DNA of 64,000 bases from Sipunculus nudus (GCA_026874595.1 CM049317.1:38776401-38840400), one strand, 5' to 3'; shown: positions 44,842 to 57,758, numbered from the stretch's first letter. Notes: a model not told the origin generated them from the letters alone. Numbers and translations are program-made.

Positions 44842-46010
44842 TAGCTCAGCTGACTATAAGTCAACTAAGCTATCATAATAGTTATGGTCCTTCTTCCATT
44901 GGCCGTCTGTTGATCCTTCTGTCTGTCTGTCTGTCTGTCTGTCATGCCATTTGTCTGTTTGTTAAACTGGCACGTTTTGAAACTATTGGACCTACGAATC
45001 GGAAATTTAACATACTGTTATATGTCCCCAAAACCTCCTTAAAACTGAAATTGGATCACTGCCACTTCTTTCCTGAGAGAAATTTAGAAAAATCCTCAAT
45101 TTTACATTAAAAACCTATTATCTTACTTCAGGACTGCAAAATATCAAAACCACTGATCTTTTTTTCTTCATATTTACTACATATGATTCCCTATATAGTT
45201 CTGTATTATGTAGATTTTCAGAAGTTATGGCCCCAACATAATGCACTTGGTAAAAAAAATTCTGAAGGATATTTACTCACTTTACATGATAATTGTTGAA
45301 GCTATGGATTTTTTTTGTCAGGGATATAACTTTATTTATGCCACTACACAAACACATTCACACATTAAAAAGTCATGTATGAGATATAGGCCCCAATGGG
45401 CCTTTAAAAACTGTAAAAATAAAAGAGGTTTTAGAGTCTGAGACCGAGAACAATACATGATATGTGGTAGGTGGGGTCCCGAAAAATGCCTCTGGTAATC
45501 GAGTGCTTAGAAAGTGGCAGCAAACCGACTGACTTTAAAAAAAAATCGATGATTGGCCCATCACTAGGTTTTTAGCTCAACTGACTATAAGTCATCTGAG
45601 CTATAGTCATGGTCCTTTGTCCATCGGCTGTCCGTCCGTCTGTCCGTTAAACTGGCAAGTTTTGAAACCGTTAGACCTACGAATCCGAAATTCGGCCTAC
45701 AGTTAGATGTCCCCAAAATCTCTTACCATACCAAAAATTGGGTCATTAGGACTTCGTTCCTTCGAGATATTAAGGAAAAACCTCCATTTTCATAAAAAAA
45801 ACCATTGTTACACTATAAGACTGCCTAATATCAAAACCACTGATCTGATTTTGATCATAGTGAATATGCTTATTCTTCCATACATTTTCTATGCACATAC
45901 CAAATATTCGGTCAGTATTGCGTAATTTGTTGAAGTTATGTGCCCAAACATAATGCACCTAAATAATCAGAAAATATATTTACTCACTTAACATAAGAAT
46001 TGCTGAAGCT
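44842..46010 (+). repeat. Two family 1 starts in tandem (hairpins at 44842 and 45572)
   Basis: Hairpin TAGCTCAGCTGACTATAAG starts at 44842, 31 bp after the PSMG3 splice donor. A second start is at 45572-45602 (TAGCTCAACTGAC). Each is followed by a CTGTC/CCGTC stretch and the AGATGTCCCCAAAA-type body. Between them, at 45485-45565, lies the right end of the hAT-type MITE family. Non-coding despite an open frame at 45707-45925. Confidence 0.8.
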
Positions 46011-46020
46011 AGAGACTTTT

Positions 46021-47357
46021 TTATGCCCCCGCCACAAAGTGGCCGGGGCATATAGTTTTACCCATGTCCGTCATTCCGTCATTCTGAAATCAAACAGTTG
46101 TACGGACTTATTTTCGCAATGCCTGCAGATATTGGCCTGATTTTTGGTGTGTGGGCAGATAATGACCAGTTACAGATCGAGTTTGCATTTCGTCCCGGTT
46201 GACCTACTTTTGACCGTTTTACGGCTCCTAAACTTAGAAAAATTCATGAAAAAATAGAAATTTTCATGACAAATACACATGTACAGCCGTTTTTTTAGCC
46301 CTCAGCTCATAGGCTGATGGGCTATTGTCGTCACCCAAGCTGTCCGTCTGTCCATCTGTCTGTCCGGTGTCTGTCCGTCCGTCCGTCCGTTCCGCATCTG
46401 TTAACTTTTACCTTGTGAGCGGGATATCTCTTAAAGGATTCACCGTTGGAATTTTATTTCATCAGTAAAGATGTATATTGATAAAATCTCGGTCAAGTTC
46501 GAAGATGGGTGACCTTGACCCATTTTTCTACATTTTAGAGCTGATTATAGAAAAACACTCAGAAGTTTATATCTCAGGAACCATTGTGTGGAATTTCACA
46601 AAACTTACTATGATCATTGGGACTGATGGTCTGTATGTGCTGCACAATTTTGGTGGCGCCACCTGCAATTTCTGATTTTTTAATGAAATTTTATCGGATT
46701 TTTTTAATTTTGGCCTTTTGTGCAGGATATCTCTAAAGGTATTCAACACAGGAACTTCATTTCTTCAGTGCAATTGCATTATATTTACAAAATCTTGGTC
46801 AAGTTCAAAGATGGGTGATCTTGACCTACTTTTCAATATCACAGAGCTTAGTATAGAAAAAAACTTAGGAGCTTATTTCTCAGGAAGCATTTGGTGGATT
46901 GTTATGAAACATGGTATATACCTCTCCAATTTAAATTTATAAATGATTATCAACTTTTGCTAATATTCTAGTTTTGCAATACAATGCTTACAGATACTGG
47001 CCTAATGTTTGGTCTGTGGGCGCATAATGACCACTTACAGATCGAGTTCGCATTTCGTCCCAGTTAACCTATTTTTCAGCATATGACAGATCCTGAACAT
47101 AGAAAATTTCATGAAAGACAGAAATTTTCATGAAAAATGCACATATATGGACTTTTTTTCACAATGCCTGCAGATACTGGCCTGATTTTTGGTGTGTTGC
47201 TTGATAATGACCCTTTACAGATCGAGTTTGCATTTTGCCCTTGTTGACCTACTTTTGACCATACAACACTTCCTGAACTTAAAAAATTTTACAAAATTTA
47301 ACAAATGTTTCTAATTTGCCCCAGGCGGGGGCATTCGTGTCGTTCCGACACATCTAG
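46021..47357 (+). mobile_element. Family 2 Helitron-like element interrupted by another element
   Basis: Starts TTATGCCCCCGCCACAAAG and ends GTTCCGACACATCTAG. It corresponds to 43182-43669, but its middle is split at about 46295-46971 by a family 4 element. Confidence 0.85.
46295..46971 (+). mobile_element. Family 4 element nested inside a family 2 copy
   Basis: Starts TTAGCCCTCAGC with a hairpin partner GCTGATGGGCTA (46296-46324), followed by CTGTCCGTC and a body with AAGATGGGTGACCTTGACC repeated at about 320-bp spacing. It ends ATATTCTAG before TTTTGC. Flanking family 2 sequence resumes at once. Non-coding; Helitron-like end. Confidence 0.75.
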
Positions 47358-47359
47358 TT

Positions 47360-49400
47360 TCTCATAAATATAAAATCAGTACCTTAAATTTTGCCAGACT
47401 TTGGCCATAGCACATTTCCCCGTAAGCACTGTTGAATTAATTTTCATATCATGCTCATGTAAGGATTTCAGCTTCTAAACTCTGAAATTGGAAAGGAAGT
47501 GACCAAATACTGTAGCTTTTATAACAGTTTTATGAGACCATGTCACACCTAGGCTATACTGAAGCCACTCTTATATGTCCCCATTTTGACCTTTCAGGCC
47601 AATTATGCATGCTTGAAGTGAGGCCTACACTGCAGCCAGCTCTTGGGTGGCTTTAGCTGGATCTAACTGTCCAACCCCCCTCCTCTACTATTTGTTATGG
47701 CCAAAAACCTAACAAAAAACAATAATTTTTTTTAACATTTATTGGTTTGAAATAACAACTTTCAGAAAAATAAATGGAAAAGGAATTTTATAGTTAACGT
47801 GTAACAGGGAATTACCTTGCAATTACTGATGTTTTATGGATCTTCCATGGATGGCCGAAAATGTATTTCAAATGTCACCATGCAGTCACCATTGGGTATT
47901 TTTTCATTTCAATCATAAAAATGAAAAATATATAATTAAATAAAATTGATGTTTACTATTAGGGATTATATGAAGCAAGTTAATGATAGACAAGGATGCA
48001 GTTGATCATATTAAATTAATTTAAAAATCCAGGTCTTTTCCAGGTGATTAATTTGTTGGTTTATATTTATTACAAAATTTAAAAAAAATGAAACATGTCG
48101 AAAATTTACAATATTACTTGACAAGTGCTCATTAAAAATGTCAATATGTTTGACTAATGATATTAAGACTCATGGCTGGATCAGATGTTACATGACACTG
48201 GGAAAATTATCAAAATTTATATTACTGATTCCTTTATTTCAGTTAATAAAATTAAACATTCCCAGCTCCAGTTTGCTCCTTGTATACTATATTGGTTTGT
48301 TTTGATCCTTAGGTTATTTTTAACACATGTTTTAGTTTCATAACTGAGATAACTTTTCTTTTTTTTCTGATACATATTTAAAAAAAGAATTAAAATATTC
48401 AAATTCAGATCTTAAAGGGACCCAATCACCTATCAAGCATAACACAAAAAATAGCTTCTTCCCTTTAAAACAAATCTGTACCTGCCAAAATATTGCCTTG
48501 AAACCGTTTGCTTACTCCTGTAAACTAGTGTTAAAATCAGTGTTGGTGCGATCACAGGTGTCTACATAAACACAGCGCATGGGGCATCACGGAGCCATAA
48601 TACATGTCAATCAGGAGATGCCTCAACTGACTTAGCCAAAAAAATGTAATACATGGTCCCGCTGGCTCAACATCACGTGTTGAGGTTCATGTTCGGACCT
48701 TCGGTCATATGGCCTTGTTATGGTAAACAGACACACGTGGACTATTTACCAATATGCAGGGAAATAACAAGGTGTTTAACAGCTGTGTGCAAGGTACTGA
48801 AACTGTGTGCTGGGATGGTTTTGCTGGGAAACTTTTGTATAAAGCAAAACTGAGCTGATAGTGTGAAAGAATAGGCATAATATTGCTCCTGATTATGTCC
48901 CTTTAAAGACAAGTTCTCATTATGATGTCTATAATGTTAATAATTTTCATATGTGTCTTGCTATGATTAGTGTGTTGACAGTGATGTGACAGTATTCAAA
49001 AGTGAATATAACAGTTTTTTTTATAAATTAAAGCCATAAAACCAGGTACTTACGATCAATATTTTAATCTGTGAAATTTGTATATCCTAGATTCTCACCA
49101 GTTTTGTTTAACTGAATCTGAATAAATATGTGACATTGAGTGAATACTTTTTAATTGTATTTGAATATTAATACAAAATTTTAATAGTTGGATCATGAAA
49201 ATGAATACAAATACTAATACAGGTAAAAGAAAATATTTGAGTGCAAATACTTTCAAAATCTATTCATGACTGCACTCATGAATATATTTTTAATATTATT
49301 TAAATAATCCTTTATTTCAATTATATTATTTAAAAAATATTTCTAGATGATACTGTCAATATTTTTTAATTAAAATTATATTTGGCCCAATAATTGCAAT
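47360..49400. other. Intronic repeat body, no gene recognised
   Basis: The first 330 bp continue the family 1 body (TTGCCAGACTTTGGCCATAG, GTAAGCACTGTTGAATTAA). The rest is AT-rich with no exon, including the open frames at 48217-48402 (-) and 48653-48853 (+). Confidence 0.5.
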
Positions 49401-49406
49401 TAATTT

Positions 49407-49860
49407 TTATGCCCCCGCCACAAAGGGCATATAGTTTTACCCATGCATGTCCATTATTCCATCCTTTCGTTATTCCGAAATCGAACAGTTGGACGGATTT
49501 TTTTTCGCAATGCCTGCAGATATTGGCCTGATTTTTGGTGTGTGGGCAGATAATGACCAGTACAGATCAAGTTCATGTTTCGTCCCGGTTGACTTACTTT
49601 TTTTTGACTGTATGATGGCTCCTGAACATAGAAAATTTCATGAAAAATAGAAATTTTCATGAGAAATGCAAATGCTTGCAGATATTGGCCTAATTTTTGG
49701 TGTGTGGGCAGATAATGACCTCTTAGAGATCGTGTTTGCATTTTGTCCTGGTTGACCTCCTTTTGACCGTATGACAGCACCTGAACATAGAAAATTTTAC
49801 AAACTTTAACAAATATTTCTAATATGCTCTAGGGCATTCGTGTCGTTCCTACACATCGAG
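49407..49860 (+). mobile_element. Family 2 Helitron-like element, third copy
   Basis: Starts TTATGCCCCCGCCACAAAGG with a shortened hairpin and ends GTCGTTCCTACACATCGAG, where the usual CTAG is CGAG. 454 bp. Confidence 0.8.
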
Positions 49861-50006
49861 TTAATAAATAGTTAAACTCTCATATCATTTGTGCAAGTGC
49901 TACTTTTGGCTTTATGTAATTATTGAATAATTGTAATAATTGAATAACAGTTAAATCCTTTGTAAAAGGATGCATGATAATTAACATGACTTACAGTGGA
50001 CATTTA

Positions 50007-51215
50007 TAGCTCAGCTGACTATAAGTCATCTGAGCTATAGTCGTGGTCCATTGTCCGTCATCCATCCGTCTGTCTGTCTGTCTGTCCGTCCATCCGTCCC
50101 TCTGTCCTGATGTCTGTCCGTAAGACTGGCACGTTTCAACACCATTTGACCTATGAATCTGAAATTGGGCATACAATTAGATGTCCCCAAAATCTCCTAC
50201 CATGTCAAAAATTGGGTCAATAGGACTTTTTCCTTTGAGATATTAAGGAAAAACCTCAAATTTTTTATTAGAAATCTATTTTTACACTTCAGGACTGCCT
50301 AATATCAAAACCACTCATCTGGTCTTCTTCATATTTACCATAAATATTCCTCTATATAGTTCCTATGTACATGCCAGAAATTAAGTCAGTATTATTTAAT
50401 TTAAAAAAGTTATGGGCCCAAACATAATTGACTCTGTAAAAAAATCAGGAAAGATATTTGGTCACTTAAGACCAAAAGTGTCAAAGGTAGGGACTTTTTT
50501 TAGTTATACAACTTTAATTAATCAAAATTTAGTTGTATACCAAAAATTAGATCAAAATCTGTTAAATTTGTTTAAATATTGGCAAAAATATAAAATTGGT
50601 ACCTTAAATTTTGCCCAACTTTGGCCACGGCACGTTTTTTTCCTGTAAGTACTGTGGATATAATTTTCACAGCATGTACACATAAGGATTTTATCTGTTA
50701 AAATCTGAAATTTGAAAAAAAGCTGCAAAATTAGGCTGGTTATTGAATTATTTTGGAGGCTCTTGTTGTATTCCCTTACATTGTCAAGCAGTCCACTTTG
50801 ATGAATGCAGGTCATTCAGTGCACATCTCTATGCTCCCCAGGTTGTTGGCATAATGTTAGATGTCCCCAAAATCTCCTACCATACCAAAAATTGGGTCAT
50901 TAGGACTTCGTTCCTTCGAGATATTAAGGAAAAACCTCCGTTTTCCATAAAAAAGCCATTGTTAGACTTCAAGGCTGCCTAATATCAAAACCACTGATCT
51001 GTTTTTGATCATATTTAGTATTCACATTCTTTTATACATTGTCTATGAACATACCAAGAATTAGGTCAGTATTGGGTATTATTTTGAAGTTATGGGCCAA
51101 AATATAATGCAATTTTTAAAATTAGATCTGAATTATGCAAATTTTTCAAGTTATTACCGTAAATAAAAAATCTATACCTTAAATTTTGTCCAACTTTGGC
51201 AGTGGCACGTTTTTT
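50007..51215 (+). repeat. Family 1 repeat with two body units, leading into copy B
   Basis: Hairpin at 50007-50037 (TAGCTCAGCTGAC, loop TATAA, GTCATCTGAGCTA). Body unit one is at 50160-50650, unit two at 50850-51215. Both contain AGATGTCCCCAAAATCTCCT and TGCCTAATATCAAAACCACT. The units are about 690 bp apart, as in the minus copy at 2.2-3.8 kb. Confidence 0.8.
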
Positions 51216-53650
51216 CCCTGTAAGCACTGTTGATTTAATTTTCACAGCATATATACATAAGGATTTAATCTTTTAAAATATGAAATTTCAAAGAAATTGA
51301 TTGGAAAGAATAGCTTTTATTCACGTTTTCATACACCATGTCAATCATCTTGCCCACCTAGTAGTACAGCCTTCACTTGCATTATGTAACCCACCCCAGG
51401 CAGCTTGCCTTGGCTCAGCTTGACCACTACCAGCAGGCTTCCCCTCTGCCCTGCACTCCCCCCCCCCCCCCCCCCCAGATGGTGCATAAACTCGATGAAT
51501 GTTATTGTATCCCCCAAAACGCCGCGTTCGTTTCCAGAGTACTCCTCTGAGACTACTGGATGGATTTTTCCGAAACTTACACAAATTATCGGGTCACATG
51601 TGAACTGGTGCCTAACCAAGTGACCTTGACCTCTGACCTTTCCTCTCTGCCCAGCGTCTGTTTGTGCATCTGTTTCCACACATAAACCCACATATCTCAG
51701 GAACCGTTTGGCCGATCAGGAAAAATTTTTTACACTAATGTAGCCCTGGGATAGCTTTATAACATACACAAAAAAAGGTGGCGCCACCTGCAACCATGTT
51801 TGCACAGTGTCCATCTGTTCATCTGCCTTGGGTTAAAATCACTCATATCTCTGCAGTGGTTCGACTAATTCACCTAAAATTCAGCATGCTTATACATCCC
51901 GCATAGCTTTCTTGATTTTATGACAGGTGGCGCCACCTACATTCACGTTCACGCTGTAGACATCCATGCTTATAACTCCGGACTCGTTCAACCAATCAGG
52001 AAAAAAATTTGACACAAATGTAGCCCTTGGATAGCTTTATAACATACACAAAAATGGTGGCACCACCTGCAGCCATTTTTGCACAGCGTCTATCTGTTTG
52101 TCTGCCTTGGGTTAAAATCATGAATATCTCTGCAGTGGTTTGACAAAATTATCTGTAATTTGGCATGCTTATACATCCTGGATAGCTTTCTTGATTTTAT
52201 GACAGGTGGCGCCACCTACATTCACGTTCACGCTGCAGACATTAATGCGTATATCTCCGGAACCGTTTGAAAAATTTTTACACAAATGTAGCCCTTGGAT
52301 AGCTTTATAACCTACACAAAAATGGTGGCGCCACCTGCAGCCATTTTTGCACAACGTCCATCCGTTTATCTGCTGTGGGGTAAAATCACTCATATCTCTG
52401 CAGTGGTTTGACTTTTCCACATGAAATTTTGCATGTGTATACATCTTGGATAGTTTCTCGTTCAGATAACAGGTGGCGCCACCTACAATCATGTTTATGT
52501 GGCAGAGATCAATTCTAATATGTAACACATGTAACTCTATTTCCCCTTGCCACTCAATCCATGCCTTACTTCACCCGTCCTTCTCTGATTTTGGTGGATA
52601 CACGTAGTCGCTTATCGACTACCCGTATTCTAGTTATTTTCTGTATTTGATTCATTCTTATTCTAGGCTATGCTACATTTTAGATTTTGTATTGTACCAC
52701 CAGGGTTACAATGATTAAAGTGTACATTTAATTGTGTCCACAAAGTGGTGTATTGCTATGAAAGTGTGGATGTTCATCAGAAAAGTAATTCCTTACTTCA
52801 GAAGAGTGAAAACTTCACCAGGTGTGAAATTGGCTATTAATTCCAGTAATAAATTAAAACTGGGATAGTAATTAGCACAATGATATTGTTTGTCCCTCAT
52901 TCAACCAACAGTGTGTATACTTTATTTGAAAGGATGTTTTATTTTATCAAATTTACTGAATCTTTTATTTTATTTTGATGAATAAAATTAAGCATGTACT
53001 GAAAACTCCAATGTGCAAAACTTTTTAATAGTGATTCAAGGATTATTCTTGTAGATGCCATGTTTTGGCATTATTTTCTTTTAAATTCAGTTTGAACATT
53101 TATGATTTAAAAATAATAAAATATATGTGTATGCATAATATGACCAAATATGAGCTACACTCCGGATATATAATGATTGCAACTTTTGCAACAAATCTAA
53201 TATTTTAACTTATAGTTTCAGTTTTTTTACTCTGTGTATATAATGATTGCAACTTTTGCAACAATTCTAATATTTTAACTTATATTTTCAGTTTTTTTAT
53301 TAAAAATTTATAAAACCTATTAATAAAAAAAATTATTCAGATAAAAACTCCTTAATGGAAAAAGTGGATATGCTAAAAAATAGGCTTATATATAAACTTA
53401 AATGCATTATTCCCTTGAAAGTGAAATAAAGGTATTAGTCCATTCTGTCCACTTGCCTGTCCATCTGTAAATTTTCATATGCATCAGAGTATCTCAAAAC
53501 TTTTACTGTTTTTCTTCATGACAGTCTTGTCAGAGTATTAGTTTGCAATCATATATTTAGATCTTTACTATAACCAAGTAGGAGGGCCCCTTTCCTCTAA
53601 GCTTTTCATATTCTTATATAAATGAAAAACATTACAATAGAATATTTCTA
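51215..53650 (+). repeat. Long repeat, copy B (carries a family 3 insertion)
   Basis: Counterpart of copy A (42563-44290). Interrupted by the family 3 element at 51505-52633. It lacks family 2, leaving GGATGTTTTATTTTATC as the intact site near 52937. It also has a B-only 73-bp tandem duplication at about 53160-53300 (AATGATTGCAACTTTTGCAA twice). Confidence 0.85.
51505..52633 (+). mobile_element. Family 3 Helitron-like element with internal ~275-bp tandem units
   Basis: 1129 bp. Starts TTGTATCCCCC and ends with a 7-bp hairpin GTAGTCG/CGACTAC (52604-52622), then 7 nt and CTAG (52630-52633). That is the 3' layout of Helitrons. The empty site in copy A (42875-42890) shows A/T insertion without duplication. 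Inside, units with GGATAGCTTTATAACATACA and GTGGCGCCACCTGCA recur at about 51779, 52059 and 52327. Non-coding. Confidence 0.85.
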
Positions 53651-53659
53651 CATCCACCT

Positions 53660-54780
53660 CCTTGTTGCCCTCACATTTTTTCCTTCTCCGAACCCCATCC
53701 CAAAGTCAGCCTCAGTAAGCAAGAACAAGATGAATCATACTATAATTCACGGGAATCTGTTTGTTTGTTTGTCTGTCTGTCTGTCTGTCCGGATTCATTC
53801 GCACGCTAGGGATCGCACGGTCGTCAAACTTCGTGGGAGGGTGCATCTTGGTCCGGGGAAGAATGAGTTTATATTTTTTAGGCGTTTGGTCAAGAAATGG
53901 CCTCAAAATCGATAAAAATATTATGGGTTTAATACCTGCGCTGTGCCATGGCCATTCTCACATAGTGCGCCCACGTCGTCCTGAATCTCCTCTCGCTAAC
54001 CAATCAAATCAAACCTGACATAGTCTGCCAAACATTCACTACGCGTCGGCCTTTTCTAAGCAGTCCGCTAGGTCAACACAAATGAATGTTGTTGTGGGTT
54101 GACCGCGGGGACGAATTTACACCGGGAACATCTCACCATTGCCCATATCAGCAATTTTGGCACAAGTGAATCATGTTGCGGGTTAATCGTTGTGACGATT
54201 TTGGACGGGGAACATCTCACCCCTCGCCAAATTTGTGTCTGTGCATTTCAAACGCGCACGCCATGTTAGTGCTTACTCATAATTTAAGAAAAGTGTGGAT
54301 GCAGGTACTGATATGCCATATGGGTATATTCTAGTCAGATAAATTCATACTTTAATATTGTGTATAACAATTCGTCCATAGGTACCTATGTACATGCCAG
54401 AAATTATGTCAATATTGTGTAATATGTAGATGTGGTTGGCATAAAAATAATGTACCTTTTCAAGACTGAAGAGATATCATGTCATACAGTCACTAATTCA
54501 TAAATCCCCTCATCAGCATAGTTAATCATAACATCATATCTGTCAAATTGAAATCTTGCAGACTTCCAGACACCATAGATCCTTCAACAAATAGCCCAAT
54601 CATCATTCTAATACTGCTTATTACAGCTATCATTGCATTCATATTTGCACAAATATATTGCTATTTTCAACCCCTCCTAAATAAATAAAAAATAAATTAC
54701 TTTATTTTACTCTATACATTCAGGTTATTTCATATATCATTTACTGACATATTACATTATATTCCTCTATATTCAGCTGA
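53660..54780. other. Intronic sequence, no gene recognised
   Basis: Contains a TTTGTCTGTC simple stretch (53760-53790) and a two-unit ~88-bp repeat at 54075-54225 (GAACATCTCACC at the end of each). The open frames here are shadows of these. Confidence 0.45.
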
Positions 54781-54789
54781 CTGAATTGT

Positions 54790-57560
54790 CTATTAGCAGG
54801 GAACAAATTGTAACCACTGGACCTGGAACCTGTTTACCTGACATCCAGGAAAGTACATTAAAACATCTCCTTGAAAACTTGAAATTATGTTTCTGTTACC
54901 CATATCCTCCGAGATATGGGTCATAAGTACCCCCTAGATTAATTAAAAATTTGATATAAAAGCTCCAGTATCTGAATAATTCATGCATTGATCTCCATGA
55001 TTCTTTGCATGCATATTGATCCTGGAGTGTAACATTAAATTCTGCAGACTGGTGGCGCCACTTGTATTTTTTTACTAATTCTAACACATTTTTAGCGAAC
55101 CTGTGAGCTTATGCAGTGGTGTGGCGTCATATGGTGTCTGTCGTCTGTCAGCCGTTGTCCGTCATCTGTTTGTTAACCCATACTGTCTTGAAAATTGCAG
55201 GAGTTAGCATCACCAAATTTTATGCAAAAAATTAGACATCTAAAAAACTCTATCAGATTTTGCTTATTTTTTGGCTAATTGCATTTTCTTAGATTTTATA
55301 GGGAAAAAGCTAAAAAACCTTTAAAAATCTTCTTCCTTGAACTGTTCAGCAAAATTGTCCTGTATTTCACAGAAATGATTCCTTGAACAATCTCTCTCAA
55401 GTTTGTTCAAATGATGTAAGTTTGGTGATTTTTGGCCGAGTTACAGAAAGTTGAACTTAGTCATCTGTCAAAAAAAGCATACTAAAATTACAATCTCAGA
55501 AACGGCTGGAGCCATCATCACCAAATTTTATGCCAATGTTGGTCAAATGAGTCATATCTGAAATTGAGGTATTGGTGGCACCACCTGCATCCGCCTTTTT
55601 TTGTACGTTGGTCATCATTGCTTGTATCATACTGAGGGCTACAAAAAAATCCTCTCTGAATCCATATTGCCAAATTGTTTAATATCACACAGAGATGGTC
55701 TTACGGTAGTGCTTTCTGAGTGTTCAAATGGTGACAGGTCTCTGTTCAGTGACTTTTGGCCAAGTTATGGGAAGCTGAATTTAGTCATATGTCATAACAG
55801 CTCATTTTAGCTCAGTGGCTACAAGATCTTCTTAAAAACCACTGGGCCAAATACTTAAATCTCACACATTAATTATCCTTAGATGTAGATAATTCAAGTT
55901 TCTTCAATTGGTTTTGGCTAAGTGATTTTTGGCTGAGTTTCGGGAAGCTGAACTTGGCCGTTTTGCTGTATTTTCCTATATGAGTTATAAACCTGCAAAA
56001 CGTTTTTCGACTGAAGCAACCAAGGCCAACTTGTTTAATATTTTACAAGAATAATCCCCTGAATAATCCGTAAAATAATTGTCTCTAATGGTTCCAAAGA
56101 ATGAATTTGGCCAAGTTATAAAGATTGAATTGAGTCATTTTACCATATATGTTTGCTGTGTAAAGCAGTTACATCTAGCCTGGCACCAGTGTATCAGCAT
56201 CTGTTACATCATGTCTCTAGACATTTAGATTCAAGGTTATCTATGGTTAATATTGACAAGAATGTTTTTAAAAGCTTTCAAAAAATGTAGATCAGTGATT
56301 CTAGATATTCCTCACGCCAGGCAATGTTCACAATCACAGGTAAACAGCTCTCTGTGGCTATATAAAGATGGCTGTACGTGGATTATAAATAATTGGTATC
56401 CATACTCAACTTCATTCAAGGATTTGCCATCAGTGAGATATATCTGTTTTATAATTTTGCATTCAGTATGCATCTGTAATAATTTTTCATATGTTCCTGA
56501 TTTCTTTTTTATTTAAAGTCAGCTGAAAAGCATTTTGTATTTGGAAATGTATTTCAAAGTTATTTCAAGTAGGGACCACAAGATTATGTCAGCTCTATAC
56601 AATAATTTTTGCACAGTGTATGTCCCTACTTATTTCTGAGGAGGGGTTTGACATATTAGTCTGAAATTGGGCATATGTATATATCTTTGATAACTTTGTT
56701 GTATACAAGATTGTTGGTACCAGCTACAGTCATTTTTGTGTTGTGTGCACCCTTGCCAGAATTTCAGCAGTGATGTTTGTGTAATTGTATCTTGTTCAAA
56801 ATGTTTAGTACTTGCATTGTTCATATACATGTTACAAATGTACTTGAAAAGTAATGATGTAGCATGGAAGCATTATATCGGTGTATATCAGATTGCACAG
56901 GTTCACATAAGGCCTGTAGGCCTTGTTTTATATATTTAGCACAGCTGACTGAAAGGCACTTCTAAGTGGTTATCCTAGGAGATCCATTAAAAGTCTTCTT
57001 GGAAACCTGAGATAAGGTCTCTGTTACCCATATTCTCTGAGCTATGGGGCTTTTAAGTTCCCCCCTCCCCCAGAATAATTGAAAATTTGATACTAAAGCA
57101 GGGCACAAATCATAACCATTGAACCTAGAATCTTCTTACTTGACATCCTGGGAGTTTCTCAAAAGTTCACTTCAGAAACCTGAAATTAGGTCTCTGTTAC
57201 CTATATCCTCTGAGGCTGGAAGATCCCCCCCAGAATAATTAAAAATTTGATACAAAAGCTCCAGTATCTGAATAACTAATCGATTGATCACCATGATTCT
57301 TTGTATGCATATTGATCATGGAGTTTTTCATCAGTTCTTGCACACTGGTGGCACCACCTAGATTTTTAAAAAATTTTTAAGCATTTTTTTTTTTTAAAGA
57401 TTTTTGAAACCTTTAAAGATGCAGTCGCCTGTTAACAGGGCACAAATCGTAGCCTATGCACATAGAATCTTCTAACATGACATCCAGCGAGGACCATGAA
57501 AAATCTCCTAAGAAACCCTAAATTAGGTCTCTGTTACTCCTATCCTCCTCTGAGTGTAGC
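54790..57560 (+). repeat. Mosaic of diverged family 1/3/4 bodies inside the PSMG3 intron
   Basis: Blocks such as GGGCACAAATCGTA, AGGTCTCTGTTACCCATATC and GGTGGC(G/A)CCAC recur at 54800-54900, 55040, 55565, 56960-57100, 57120-57240, 57350 and 57430-57540. Element ends are not preserved. No exon seen. Confidence 0.6.
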
Positions 57561-57677
57561 TTCAGTTGAATGGGGATACTTCCTCCCAAGTTTGGCATTC
57601 AGATGATAAAATTTCTTTTGTATTTCTTCTTAGTCAGCTAAGAGTCACTTGTGTTTTTCTTACTGCTTGTTTTACAG

Positions 57678-57758
57678 GTCTTGGTAACAAAAGATATTGC
57701 TTTAGAAGAAACAGCAAATGCCACTTTCTCAACAAGAGTACTTTTGGGCAAGGATGAG
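57678..57758 (+). CDS. PSMG3: Proteasome assembly chaperone 3, following exon
   Basis: A 27-codon exon after TTTTACAG and before GTGAGT, phase 0 at both ends. It encodes VLVTKDIALEE...FSTRVLLGKDE, which aligns with the PSMG3 segment VLTTKVLLGQDE that follows GTLVSLEP in human. The intron from 44811 to 57677 is 12,867 bp and consists of repeats. The C-terminal coding exon (in human starting PLIHVFAKNL) was not found before 64000 on the + strand and may lie beyond the window. Confidence 0.85.
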
